DNA of 64,000 nucleotides from Apostichopus japonicus (taxonomy: Eukaryota; Echinodermata; Holothuroidea; Aspidochirotida; Stichopodidae), in NCBI RefSeq assembly GCF_037975245.1, contig NC_092569.1, forward strand, positions 25,991,168-26,055,167, read 5' to 3'. Within the stretch, counting starts at the first letter, position 1; every line of letters starts with the position of its first letter. The notes under the pieces are model-generated. The model did not search any database and was not told the origin of the DNA. It worked only from the letters and a program-made list of their open reading frames with translations. Position numbers and translations under genes: made by a program. Positions 34,077 to 46,656 of the stretch are shown in pieces.

Positions 34077-35423
34077 ACCAGGATTTTCCAATAGGGGGGG
34101 GGGGCGCCAGGCATGAATGATCGCCGTCCTGGGGGATGGGTCTAAGGGGAGGGGTGTACAATTTTTGCTTTCAAAGAAGGGCTGAAATGCAAAATGGTGT
34201 CATATGCATGGGCGGCGATCCGTACTTCCGAGTGGGGGGGGGGGGGGATATGACCTTGTTGACTATCTAAGCGTAGCGCCACCATGAGTTGGCGCGAAGC
34301 GTACAAGAAAATTTTGGGATTAACAAACCCTCTAGATGGCCGGAAACGGCACTTCCCGAGGTTTCCAAGCGGCATATACCCAACTTTAAAATAGGGATGT
34401 CATGTCCGAAATATCTCATAATCAGGATCCAAAATACTTTTTTTTTTAATTTCGGGTGTTATTTTGGGAAAATTGCCCCTGTCAATCTTGTTTCAGGCGC
34501 AACGTTATAATGTTCGAGAGCTCTGTTATATTATTCGATGAAGAAAATGGCCTCATGCAGGCTATTATAGGCCTATACACATGCAATACACAATTACACA
34601 TAGTTACATTCCTAGGTACCGATTGCTAGGGCATCCAGGTGAAACGTGTATTAAGCATTACCCTGGTTACATGAGATTCTCAGCTGTTCGGGGGAACATG
34701 TACGTGTGTAGGCCTACTATAGGGCCTATATGAATACTATGAGGGTGCCTATATGTACTATATCAATACCGTGGGCGCAATAATACATTTTGTTGTTATA
34801 GGGCCAATGAAGCCTACAGTCAACTATTTTTGCTTTATAAAGACGCTTTATTTGAAAAGATCGCACTGCGTTTATGGTAGGCGAGAAATGAAGCTAAAAA
34901 AGAGCCGTACATTAACGAAGATGCATAAATGTAGGCATGAAAATATTCTTATCCCTGGCATTTGGTGGGGGGGGGGGGGGGATATGGTGCATTACATCCC
35001 CTCCACCCATTTTCATGGGGGGATATATCCCCCCTCCACCCAGGATCGCCGCCCATGGCCATATGTGATCCATTTTTCGACCTTAATAATAAGCAACATT
35101 TCCAGTAAATATGGACACAAAATGCACAATTTAGTATGGCTGGCATGTCATTTAGTGTTTATAGTGATAATACAAACACAATTACCATCTATGTTTCTAA
35201 AACTATTATGCCGCCGAACTTCGCCAGAACCTTTTTTTGGCAATCAAAAAATAAAGCATACGGGAGGGGGGGGGGGGGGTTGAGCGATCACCGACATCTC
35301 ACATAAAGGTCGTCATCAATTTTTTTTTTTTTTTTTTTTTTTTTGCTAAACTTTTTTTTTTTGGTGACGGCCAATAGGGGGGGGCGCGCGCCTGTTGCGC
35401 CCCCCCCCCTGGATACGCCCCTG
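34077..35423. mobile_element. 1.35-kb G/C-ended TIR element
   Basis: The left end CAGGGGCGTAACCAGG and the right end, inverted, CAGGGGCGTATCCAGG form a 16-bp TIR with one mismatch. Immediate flanks share GCACA on each side (34072-34076 and 35424-35428), consistent with a 5-bp duplication; an 8-bp duplication is not present. The block at 34255-34365 matches, inverted, part of the 27963-28639 element. Poly-T (35321-35344) and several G-runs lie inside. No transposase ORF. Confidence 0.75.
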
Positions 35424-38400
35424 GCACATCAACTTGACTTTGTTTTGACAACCCGCAGCTACGACGTTACTGGAAAATTGTAATATGAGAGCTATGAATA
35501 GTAATTGGGAATATCATATCAGCCCTATGCACGTGTCATTGTTTCTTTTATTAATACGTCACTCGTGCTTCCCGATATCATGAGTGAATAATATTGATGT
35601 ACCATTTTTGTTTTCATCAGCAAAAGGGAAAAAATGAAGGAAATACTTGCAAAGATTGTTAACTGTTAATGGGAAATTTAAGTCAAGTTAGATCTACGGT
35701 GCATGTATATCCATAGAGAAAACAAAAGAATGCTACGGTACCTATTTACGATGGGATTAGTCATATCTGTGTTACATTGTTTGAATTATCCTCGAATTAC
35801 ACAATGCCGTAGAATTCAGAATAAGCCTACATATTAAAAAACAAAATTGGCTTATCTGTTGTTAGAATGCGTCATAACGCCGTTACGTAAACTTAGAATT
35901 TCCGTTGACCTTGACAGAGTTGGACTGGTTGTAAGTTTATTATTGAATGAGACTAGTGTAAATTGTGGTACATATACTGGGCCTATACCATGGGCGAAAG
36001 GGGTATACGTCCATCAATGCATCGATAGTGCCTTTCCTTTCATTTATTGACACCAACAGGGGAGGAGAGGGGGGGGGGGATATACTTAGCGGAATTATCC
36101 CCATGTTATGACTGAACTTCAAACCTGTGCTGACTGTACCCGGACTGACTGAAGCCTTCACTTATAAAAACTGTAGCAATGTGTCCCCCGAGAAAGGGTA
36201 GGTCGATTCCAGCTGTTAATTAGAAACCCAACCACCCAATCCCAACCACCCCTCACACATTCCCGATGGAGGTTATCGCATGTATGTAGAAAAGTGTAGG
36301 GTGTGTGATTACACCTGTTAACATTTACCAATATATGTTATCATTCAAGTACAAAGGCCGTTGTTAAAGCAATTTGACAGGAAGGAAACTATTATGCACT
36401 ATACACTTGAAACCGATCTTTTAATTATAGCATTTGTTCTCTTATCAGAAAGTATGACTAAAAATAGTTGTCAAAGAGACAACTCAATATAAATATAGGC
36501 TATAATAATCAGCGCATTGAGACTTAAGTGTGTATTTGCGCTTTATAAGAACTGTGTATTATTATTATTATTACTAGTAAAATGGATTCGCGCTATTATA
36601 GAAGATGTTTCTGTCATTGGGTCATAGTTATTTTCCGTTAACCTCCCTATATATACTAAATGGCTCGGTGTTCTTGTTCGGTTTCTAATTCATTTTTTTA
36701 TGCCTGTAGGGATTTATATGATACCGATCTATGGTATGCACATGATATGAATGGTTAGGAGAAGGGTATCCCACTTTACCCACCGAACGATTTGGGTAGG
36801 GGAATGAACCTTTATATGGACGGGCTGAATAGTCCGATCAACAATATTTCGAATGAGGGATGTGTTTGTGAGGTCGTTGAATGCAGTCCCTTGTAGTGGA
36901 ATCTTGGGTATCTGGGGGTATTTGGGGGAATCTGGGGGTATTTCCCAACATAAAATCGAAGTGTAGACCGCAAATGGTATACATTCTGAGGAATTTCTTA
37001 GCCTACTATAAGTTAAGTCTATAATTAGGTCTAAACGCAAGCTTGTGCTAATAGATACTTTTGAATTTGAAGAAAACAAAATCCCCGACTGAACGTTTGT
37101 TTCTTTTTTATGCCGACAGACGATGGTGGATTCCTCCTCTCCATCCACCCCCCTCCCCACATCCCCTTTGCACGCCCAAAAATCTTCAACGATTGAAAGG
37201 TAACTTGTTGACCGTTTTACTAATTAATGCAGAGATGCCAGTGAAACAGAACCAGAACAAAACAAAACCCAGGCTCCATGATTATATATACGTTACCGCA
37301 CTTTTGCCAGAAATTAATATCATACAAACGTTTACAATCCTATATACCACATACATCACGCGTAAAAATAAACAATGACACCACACACACAAAAAAGCGA
37401 CTAGATTTGTATTTATAAGTTCCAATGTATCATGAATATATGAATGGAAGCGGGTCCATATGTATATTACCTGCTATTCCAAGTGTCATAATCAATACAG
37501 CCTCTGAAAGGCTTTGGCCTCACTCTATTGTTTATTACAGTTGATCTATTATAGTTTCTATTCAGTCGAGCAAAATCTACGGAGTTGTTTAAAGAACACC
37601 AATAATGCAATGGAACAGTGTTAATTGTTTTTATGCTCGCAGTACAATGATTTGCCTATCATAGGAATCCCGGACTTGCTGAATAAGCAAAATGTGGGAG
37701 TGAAAGTTTTTACATTTCTATTGTGCTGCTAAAGGATGTTTCTGTAGAATTTTGAGATTGCAGAAAGAAAGAAAGTTATATCACGTTTGAACACCAGTGC
37801 CTTTTAATTGACTTTCTTGCATAAAAAATCAGATCATAACGTCACGTGTCTCACACCAATGTGATTCCGGGAAACGTCTTATTCATAAAGGAAGGTCATG
37901 GTTTTTGGAATTCCGGTTTATTTCAACCTTTGCAGTACCTTGTTAGGTTGATGCTGGGGTTATACATATCCAACATGCTACCTTTATTTATAATACATGT
38001 GGTTTCGATGCCCTTATCGCAAACGGAAACTTGTTACTCATCAAATCATGACGTCACTGTTTACGGCATTTTTTAGTTTATAAGTCAGAGGTCAACCATT
38101 GGATACTATATGAATTATTATGCAATGCCTCCGTGTTACACGGTTAATGCGGAGGGGATATAAACAACTGTACTGCACTGGTTATCTTGTTACCATACCA
38201 GTATAGGTGCGTCAAACTGTAGGGTATGTGGATGTACTTCGTACCGTATCGAATCAATCATGTCAATAAAGTGATAATGATCAAGTTAGTAATGTAGCTT
38301 AAATAAACAAATAAAAGAAATACTATAGTGGTGACAAATTCAATTCATTAAATACTCATATCAAATTCTTAAGGTTGATCCTGCCTATACGTATCCATGT

Positions 38401-41400
38401 TATAAAATATGTTTCCTATATTATAAGCGATGGTTTGATGAATACATTGGAAGAGGACGAGAACAGCCGATTGGGGAGGGGGGGGGGGTGAAGGGAATGG
38501 GATAAATACAGAGATTACCTAGGCACACGACAAGCTTTCCACAGGTCTTTTTCTGCAACATTTCGAAATATGAGCTAACTGTATAATCATACCCCGTACA
38601 AGCTTTTATTTTCCCAAAAAAATCGATTGTTATGGCAGTCATGGACTGCCAGCCCATGGGGGGGGGGTCTAAGGGCAGGTATGACAGCCCCACCCCACCC
38701 CCGCCGCCAGTGAGACTTTTTTTCTATAATTATAGTGCTTAAATGCGAAATGATGCGGTCCTTTGCAACTTATAAAGGAACTTTTATATTCCAAATATTG
38801 CCTTCATATTCGTGAAAATGATCAAGATTTTTGAGATCAAAGTTTGCAACATTTCACTGTTTACACAACAAACATATTATACTCTATTTAATTCTCGAGG
38901 GTCCGGAGGGGGAGCTGGTACGTTCTAACTATAGAACAAATACTGATAAAAGCTTTGTCACGTGATATATTAAAAGGTAAATGTGTGGATACAGAAAGTA
39001 AGTACGTTGTCTTTTAATTCCCAAACCATGCTGGTATAGCATGAAGTTTTTGAAATTTAAAAATTTCTGTGCAACTCTGCATAACGCTAACTAGCTTGTT
39101 TTTTTTTACTATTATTATTGTTTTAATATATAGGGTGCATTCTTTTGGTCTTTTCATTCTAAAAATATTTAATAACGCATTCACATATTTAAATTGATTA
39201 ATTGTTTAACTTTATTGCACATTATATAAGCTTCAATGTAAAGAACGTTCTGTGAAGAAAATCAGCGCCAAACTTATGCAGCGGGGACGTCAACTTGAAA
39301 GCAGAATGAAGCCTGCAAGCACTATAATTTACTAGCCTATTATATAGGCTACTTATATATACCATTGCTCCCAGGCTCATATATAATGCTGAACAAAGTA
39401 TGGTAGAATTTAACCGAAAGTAAATATAAAAGTGATTTTAAAGAACCGAAATCTATAAACATTAAATGGATTGGTGATTTTCTCTTTGGGTTTACGTGGA
39501 GGGGGCGGAGGGGGGGGGGGTGGGGGAATGGGTTTTTCCGAACCCCGAGACTCCCCTTTACTGGAATATAGCCATGCATGCCTTTGTCACATACGGCGTT
39601 TACGTGTGTGTTTACTATTACTGTAGCATATGGGGTCTGTGGATTCATCCGATTTACACAATTATTGTTCTGTAATTTTATATTATGAAATTATTTCGCG
39701 AAAAAATTATCATATAGAAATGAAATTACTCTAACGGTTCATAATATTCCAATATTTTTCGACAACCGATCGAAGGAAGAGCGTGGAAATGAATTTCATT
39801 CAGCTTTTTTACTTGGGAGGGCACTCATGGTTTGGACAAGAAAAGCAGATTGCTCGCGTATACCAACCCTCTCTTTACCCCTCACCTCCCCCCTCACCCT
39901 ATCCCCCCCCCCCTTACACACCCTTCATTCTACAAAATGTGAACTTCTTGAACTATGAAATATAACCAGGCCTATGTGTTAAGTGGAAGGGTCAAAGATC
40001 ATCGTTCTCTCTAGTTTGGTCCGTTAACTATATGTCAATCTTCTATCCCACCACAGTATCTAAGAAAGAGTAAGAAACTATGTGTTTTCCCTTTTCTCGA
40101 TTTTTGTGTGTGTGCATGCTTGATATATATATGTTGCCCATTTTTTTTTAATGATTCCTACACGTAGAAAAACGTAACACCAAGTCGAATTAAAAAAATG
40201 AAGCATTCCACATATTTAGCTAATATTTGACAACTGGATATCTTTGAAAACTAGAATAGCTGTACAAGCAAACTTAATATTCATATACTGTCATCCTTTT
40301 CAATTTTTCTTTATAGCAAAGTTAGTTATGAAAACAATAACATGATTTCACATATTCAGATCAGATCCAATAGAAAATCATTTTAATTGCACGGACAAGT
40401 TTTGTCACATAATTTTGTCACATAAATCGAGATGAGGTTTTTAACGTTGTTTTGCGCTTTATAAGAACTGTATATTATTATTATTATTATTAAATGCCGG
40501 ACAAAAACAAGTCACAATGCCTAGCTATGACTATTCAATTGTTTAGCGATTGTCCTTGAATCTTGACTGAAAAACACAAAAATCAACCTATTTTTGTAGT
40601 TTTTTCGTTTGTTCGTTTCATCCTCTTTATTCATTAAGAGGAGAAAGCGAAGTGGGGTCACAGCGACAGGAAACGTTGAGTTTCTATGAGGTATTGTACG
40701 TAGGACCTTAATAATAGTGACGTCACCATTTGATTGTTTCTGATTTTTTTAACAATATATATATTCTCTCTGAAATTGTTTTTGCATGATATTACAGGGA
40801 ATATGCGCAACATCTTTGCACGTGCAAATATTTCATATCTCCATGAAAGGCAACAGGAATTTAAATAATATTTAAACAATGTTATCTAAAAAATATACAT
40901 AAACGTACAGATTTCAGGGCTTATATTAATCTATCGAGCCGGATCATGAGTCTGTTTATTATCGTGGGTAGTCCCCCCCCCCCATTGTTATTCATATTCT
41001 TCCTGTTTAAGCTTCATTTATGGTCATCTAATATACATGTCAATGTTTCTAAACTAAATATCAAGCTTACCGCTTAAGATTTCTCAATCGAAATTGATAT
41101 GTGTTGTCTTTAAGGTTAATCATATTTTATATTTTTTAATATTTTTTTGCAGTGACGGAACTTGAAGACTCTAAGTTAATAAGTGAAACAATAAAACCTT
41201 ATTTTTAGGATAAGGTGAAGCGCTGTGTGTTAACAGAAGAAAGATTTACAGTTTAATAATTAATACTTCAGAGGAAACTAGGATGAGTTAATACTATTTT
41301 TACAATACACCGATGTGTTTAGTCAACAATAACAGCGCCTTATGAATTTGCATGTATGGTGTAAGCTGTTAATGTATAGTATTAACAAAGTCAGCAGGTG

Positions 41401-42482
41401 AAATACCTGAATGGATTCACAATAGATGGTTCATCACATATTATATGTTCGGTTATTCATTCATGTATGTAGTATGTACAGCGGGCGGTTGACGGGGGGG
41501 TGGGGGTGTAGGAGGGAAGGGGCGTTGGGAGTTGTGGGGCGGTATGAATGGCGTCGAAAGCTATATCAACAAGTGAGTGACAGACAACCGTAAGGATTTT
41601 TGGCCATCACCGGGAAGAAGTTTAGTTTTGAATTAGATGTCACGGTGTCCCTGATGGTCCCTTAAAAATTTCGATTATTGTATGTCCAACGAATTTCAGT
41701 GTTGACTTGGGCAAACCAGAAATTAGACTTTCGTCGAAAGTCCGAGGAAATAATGGAAAATTATACAAAATTAAGGAGGTATATGAAACGAAAAATTGAC
41801 CTTGTGATTGATCCAGCTGAAAGATTTTGCGCTGCCGCATGGATTTCTACAGTTGATAAAATTAAGGGGAGGGGGCGGGGGTGTTAGAACCAGAAACATA
41901 AAAACTAACTTCAAATTTCATAAGTAGGTGGAGGAGGAAGTGTCCCATGCTCCCTATTCCAAAGCCCATTTGTTTAAAGTAACAGGGCGTCGATCCTTTT
42001 TGAAAGAAATTAGAACATTCGTGAAGTCACTTTTATACCTGATCTGTACCCATCCCCCTCTCATCCTTCCCCTCCCCTCCCATCCCCTCCCATCCCCTCC
42101 CTCAGTTGCCCCGCGAATATCCCTGCAGCCTATGCAAACCTTACGTACTTGCGGGCTACTATAGTCTGATGTTAAGCGGAATGTTTTACTTTACTTGTAA
42201 GAGACGATAATATGTGGGTGGGTGGGTGTTTTTTGTGGGGGGGGGGGTCGTAGGATGCCCCATTATCCGCAGGAAACTAGCCTTCAACAATGTGATATTT
42301 CAAGGAGGGATGTTTTATATTTGAAACGGACACTGGTGAGAAAAATTAATTGGTGAATTACTTTTGCATTATAGGCTTTAGGAGACTAGGAGCCAGATCC
42401 GGTGGATGAGGGCGTGGGAATGGGTTGGGGTAGAGGTGTACGCGGAACCGGTGGTTCGGGGAAAGACTTACGTCCAGTAAAG
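35424..42482. other. gene-free stretch with two SINE/LINE-type tails
   Basis: No gene recognised in 7 kb. Two copies of tttgcgctttataagaactg followed by a TTATTA-type tail lie at about 36535-36575 and 40452-40492. They are typical 3' ends of invertebrate SINEs/LINEs, but I cannot delimit their 5' ends. Many G- or C-runs occur (36070, 38475, 38657, 39510, 39907, 40974, 41496, 42237). Short ORFs are unsupported. Confidence 0.5.
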
Positions 42483-42540
42483 GTCGATGTATCCTTTCCT
42501 TGCTAAGGTTAGCTTATAAGGAGGTTTGACTAATACTTGA

Positions 42541-42545
<5 letters not shown>
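42483..42545 (+). repeat. 60-bp dispersed repeat, copy A
   Basis: gtcgatgtatcctttccttg through ataaggaggtttgactaata to ttgattca. It is about 90% identical to a block within 44401-44484 and, like it, lies directly before an (AT)n tract. Both copies follow a gtccagta motif. Confidence 0.8.
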
Positions 42546-42576
<31 letters not shown>

Positions 42577-42580
42577 TATA
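42541..42580. repeat. (AT)n microsatellite
   Basis: TATATA tract between dispersed repeat copy A and the hammerhead element. Confidence 0.9.
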
Positions 42581-42598
42581 TAGTAAATCAATAAAGAA

Positions 42599-42740
42599 TA
42601 ACACACCAGAAAAATTCCACTTCACGACCGGTTTCGTCCTTTTGGGACTCATCAGGCGAAGGTAGGAATCGAACCCCGGAGCTTCGTGTCACGAACCTAA
42701 GCCCGTACCACTCGACCACAGTGATTCTACTGGTGTGTTA
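42599..42740 (-). mobile_element. 142-bp tRNA-like / hammerhead mini-element
   Basis: On the minus strand: 11-nt 5' terminus TAACACACCAG; A box TGGTCGAGTGG (42708-42718); B box GGTTCGATTCC, a perfect consensus (42665-42675); a hammerhead ribozyme (42615-42668); then CTGGTGTGTTA, exactly complementary to the 5' terminus. The RNA would close on itself with an 11-bp helix. Internal Pol III boxes plus a self-cleaving ribozyme resemble the Schistosoma Sm-alpha SINE-like repeats and retrozymes. No clear target duplication; the left flank is an (AT)n tract and A-rich sequence. Confidence 0.75.
42615..42668 (-). ncRNA. type I hammerhead ribozyme
   Basis: Self-cleaving RNA motif, minus strand. The catalytic core is complete: CUGAUGA, stem II GUCC-CAAAA-GGAC (G10.1-C11.1 kept), GAAA, then a minimal stem III ACCGGU and the cleavage triplet GUC. 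Stem I pairs CUUCGC with GUGAAG (six pairs, one G-U). An internal loop (UAC against U) and an outer UUCC/GGAA helix follow. The predicted cut is between 42626 and 42625. The very short stem III is known from newt, Penelope-like and retrozyme hammerheads, which tend to work as dimers. ACCGGU is itself palindromic, which would help dimer formation. The outer stem I strand overlaps the Pol III B box. Confidence 0.85.
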
Positions 42741-42861
42741 AAGCGTATAAATTGGCTTTGAATAACTGTCTTAAGGGCGTATTACCCAAGTATTAAGATT
42801 GTACAGAGTGCACCCCTGGCGCTTTGAATCTGACAATCTTTACACAATTTTACACAGAATA

Positions 42862-42899
42862 GATATATATATATATATATATATATATTTTCATTTATA

Positions 42900-42933
<34 letters not shown>

Positions 42934-42951
42934 CAGATATATTTTCATTTA

Positions 42952-42989
<38 letters not shown>

Positions 42990-42992
42990 CAT
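42862..42992. repeat. (AT)n microsatellite, interrupted
   Basis: Three (AT)n blocks separated by ttttcattta and cagatat. ORFs across it are artefacts. Confidence 0.92.
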
Positions 42993-43644
42993 ATCCACAC
43001 ATACATCCAGGTCACGTGAGTAATTGTTATATGTATTTACGAAGTCCATGGTAGTTTTTTATCTTTGTTCTTCCTCAAAAATGCCACAATTAGTTCACCA
43101 CCAGTTATAAAGAGCTTTGGTAACTATTGACAATGGCCAGCCTGCGTGCGTGGTTCAAGGAAGTTTGACACGGAATAAAGTCACATGCTCGCGGAGGCAT
43201 GAGGAATGTCACCTACCATGAAAGACTACAGTTATTACATATAGGCCTAACTGTTGCACTATAAAACGAGGGCAACTATATATATCTACCGCATGCATGG
43301 TCGGTAAATATCACAAGACTCTTGCAAATGAACTCTTCTGGGATTTGGGTCCTTGACATTCCAATTTCATTTTCTTTCGAAACAAATATTGCACGACACT
43401 GATATTCATTATAGTTGCCGATAATATCTTATTTTAGAGAGAATTCTTAAATAGAACCAAATGTCTAAGATGAGAAATTTTGTGTTTGACATAAGGAGTT
43501 ATAGAAAAAGGACGAAAATTAGTCTTCATCTCTATATAACTGTCGGGATTGCTCGTTATTTTGTTGTTAGATGAATATTACAAGCCCGTAACTATAGAAA
43601 AGTACTGTCGGGATTACGAAAATATTACAAGCATGTTATAGATT

Positions 43645-43985
43645 ATCACATTGCATTACTTTGCATTGCATTGCATTGCATTGCATTAAATTACATGACA
43701 TAACAATAACTTACATTACATTACATTGCATGACATAACAGTGCCTAACATTGCGTGACATTACATTAAATAACTATACATTACATTATATTGCATTCCA
43801 TTGCCTGAACCTTACAGTAAATGACATAACAGTGCGTTACATTACATGACATAACATTACATAGCAGTACATTACATCACATTGCATTACAATGCATGAC
43901 CTTACATTAAATTAAATTACATAGCAGTACTTACATTGCATTACACTACACTACATTACATTACATTGCATTACATAACATTGTA
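43645..43985. repeat. degenerate pentanucleotide microsatellite (TTACA/TTGCA)n
   Basis: TTGCA units (43657-43686) grade into TTACA and variants (TGACA, TAGCA) for about 330 bp, an old decayed array. Confidence 0.9.
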
Positions 43986-44198
43986 TGGTCTATAACCACA
44001 ACAACCTCCTTCCTCTTAAAGAAAAAATCAAATGTAACCATGCCATGTCATGTGAATGTATATATGCCTTTGAAATTGTTCTGGTGGAGAGTAAAATGCG
44101 AGAGTTTTCTATGTAACAGTTACGTCACGTTATCGACATATATGGGAGCTGTAGTACAGGCTTCTATACCCTACACCATGTAATCTTTACTGCAGTGA

Positions 44199-44333
44199 AT
44201 TTAAATCGATGATATGTAGAATTAAACTGGTATATGTCGATTTAAATCGGTAGAAGTCAATTTAAGCTGCTGGAAACTGGTATAAGTCGAAGGAAATTGG
44301 TATATGTCGATTTAAATCGGTATAAGTCGATCT
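44199..44333. repeat. degenerate repeat with palindromic CGATTTAAATCG
   Basis: Units of the type ggtatatgtcgatttaaatc recur five to six times at roughly 20-22-bp spacing; several contain the perfect palindrome CGATTTAAATCG. Confidence 0.75.
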
Positions 44334-44400
44334 CCCTCCCACGATTTGAGACTGATGGCCCGCCATATCGGCGGAGTCCAAATCATCTTCGGTTTCAGTT

Positions 44401-44484
44401 GTCCAGTACAGGAGTTTCGTTGTCGATGCATCCTTTCCTTGCAAAGGTTAACTTATAAGGAGGTTTGACTAATAATTGATTCAG
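44401..44484 (+). repeat. 60-bp dispersed repeat, copy B
   Basis: Copy of the block at 42483, with a longer leader (gtccagtacaggagtttcgt). It is also followed by an (AT)n tract, at about 44506-44591. No hammerhead motif accompanies this copy. Confidence 0.8.
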
Positions 44485-44499
44485 TCAATTCTTTTATGT

Positions 44500-44532
44500 T
44501 TATATAAATATATAAATATATATATATATATG

Positions 44533-44593
<61 letters not shown>

Positions 44594-44640
44594 ACGTAAC
44601 AGAACTTACTGAAGCAATTATTATATATATTTAAATATAT
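44500..44640. repeat. (AT)n microsatellite
   Basis: Long TATA tract, longest pure run about 44540-44591. Confidence 0.92.
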
Positions 44641-46616
44641 ACTAAAATGTTTAATTAGTACATGGAAGATTGGTTTCCCTTTCCTATGCGGAAGATGTGG
44701 GGGAATTCGATGGAAAGTTTTTTAATCGTTTTATTTTAATTTTATTTATGTCTTGTTTATTTGTAGTTAGGATTATTACAATTAGGGCTATATTAACTTC
44801 CTCAATTATTATCAGTTCTCAATTGGCAAGACTTCCCCGGAAGCTATAGACGAGTATAAAGTATCATCGTGCCATTGATTATACTGTGCAAAACTCCACT
44901 GTGGGACTTTGGGGTTTAACATACAATAAGAAAAGAAAATGCAAAACAAACAACAACAACTATATAGTCTTTATCGGGGATCCCCCTTACACTGGACCGG
45001 ACACTCCAGTCAGCCTCACAAACGCTTCAGTGCTCCCTTCAGGGAGTTCCCATAACAGGCTCCCTGGTACAATACACACGCGCGAGTTACACTTTGTCCG
45101 TGAAATGTCTATTTTTAGATGCCTGAGGGAAAGCACCGTCACACCTTCTACCACGCGTAGGCTTTATTGACATATTGAGAAGTGTTGACAAAACGGTTTG
45201 ACTATATGTTGAATGTTTGCGCTACGAGTATATTGACAGCACACAAGTGGAAACTAAATTCGTTGTTATCGGCGAGTAAAGTGACTATACACAAATTAAC
45301 ATATGACACAGTTTCAAACAACACACTAAGCAAACTCACGCGATTCAAAAACGACACGCGGTTAAGTGAAATAGGAATTAGTGATAATATGTTTGGGCTT
45401 TATTGTTTTTAGATCGATACGGAGTTTGGGGGAAAAAGTTAAAATAAGGAGTTTTAACCAGTTTAAACTGTTATTCAGTGTGAAGGGAAATACTAGGGAT
45501 AACTATGATGGTCGGGGTAAACATTGTCTGTATAATCAGATCTAAGGAATACAGAACCTAATGAACTGGCTCGGTTTCTTCCCGTTTGTTTCTGAAGGAA
45601 TCTGGGTGGAGGGGAAGGGGGGGGGGGAAGACATTCGTTTTTCTATCTTCAAAGGGAAAGGACACAGGACCAAGAATAATATCGGACCAAGCATTATTGA
45701 ATGAATAAATGGGGGGGGGGGAATGGAAAATAAAACTGAAATTTGATCACTGTGTTTTTTTTTAATTGGTTTAGCCTCTTTCTTCAAGTCTACTGTTGGG
45801 ACGCAACCTGTAAACCCTGTTTTTTGATAATATTGATAAATAATGACGACAAAAAAATCGTGTCTGCAAAATACGATAAGTATATCTATGAAACTTCTTA
45901 CTTGTTATAAGTTTTCAGCATTTTATTTTTCAGGTTATATTTATACATTTGTATCTTGATAGACAAAGTAATCAAATTATGATTTTTAAAAAAAGGAGAG
46001 ATCTGAATATTTTCTTTCGTTTACTTACATTCGTCTGGTTCCAATTTGTGAGGGGTTTCCCATACTTAATATCAGTAATATTTAAATATATAGTTATATA
46101 TATGTATCATGCAATGAACCAAACGGAGTGACCACTACATTGTTATTTCATCAGAAATAATCAATGAACCAATCGTTCAACAAAAACTGATCGTCACCAA
46201 GACATATCGTCGTATCATTATGTATCAATCATTAAAATGCTTATCGTGGGTAATTTTTAATTTTGGAATCTTTTGTTCATTTTTGAAAAGAAAAATACTA
46301 CTAGCTGTAGCCCACTACATGGTTATTAATATATGTTTAATATGTATAATATATGTATACGGGATGGAAACGAAATTTTGCCGTGAACAAGGCCAAAAAT
46401 TTGCATTAATTAACAAAGTTATGTACTGCAATGCTAATTAGATTGTCGTTGATTCCCGCTATAGAAAAAAAGAATGTATTTTAATCGTTTCCTACTTTTT
46501 CAGGTTTGTATGTTTACGAATATACTATATAAAATAGTGATACCGTATAGTTCTTCGAAATAATACGTCATAATACTATATTATATGTAGATTATATTAT
46601 TCATATATTATATATG

Positions 46617-46656
<40 letters not shown>

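Noticed and set aside
43645-43985. CRISPR-like or telomere-like array
   Set aside because: It is a decayed TTACA/TTGCA microsatellite with no spacers and no telomeric unit.
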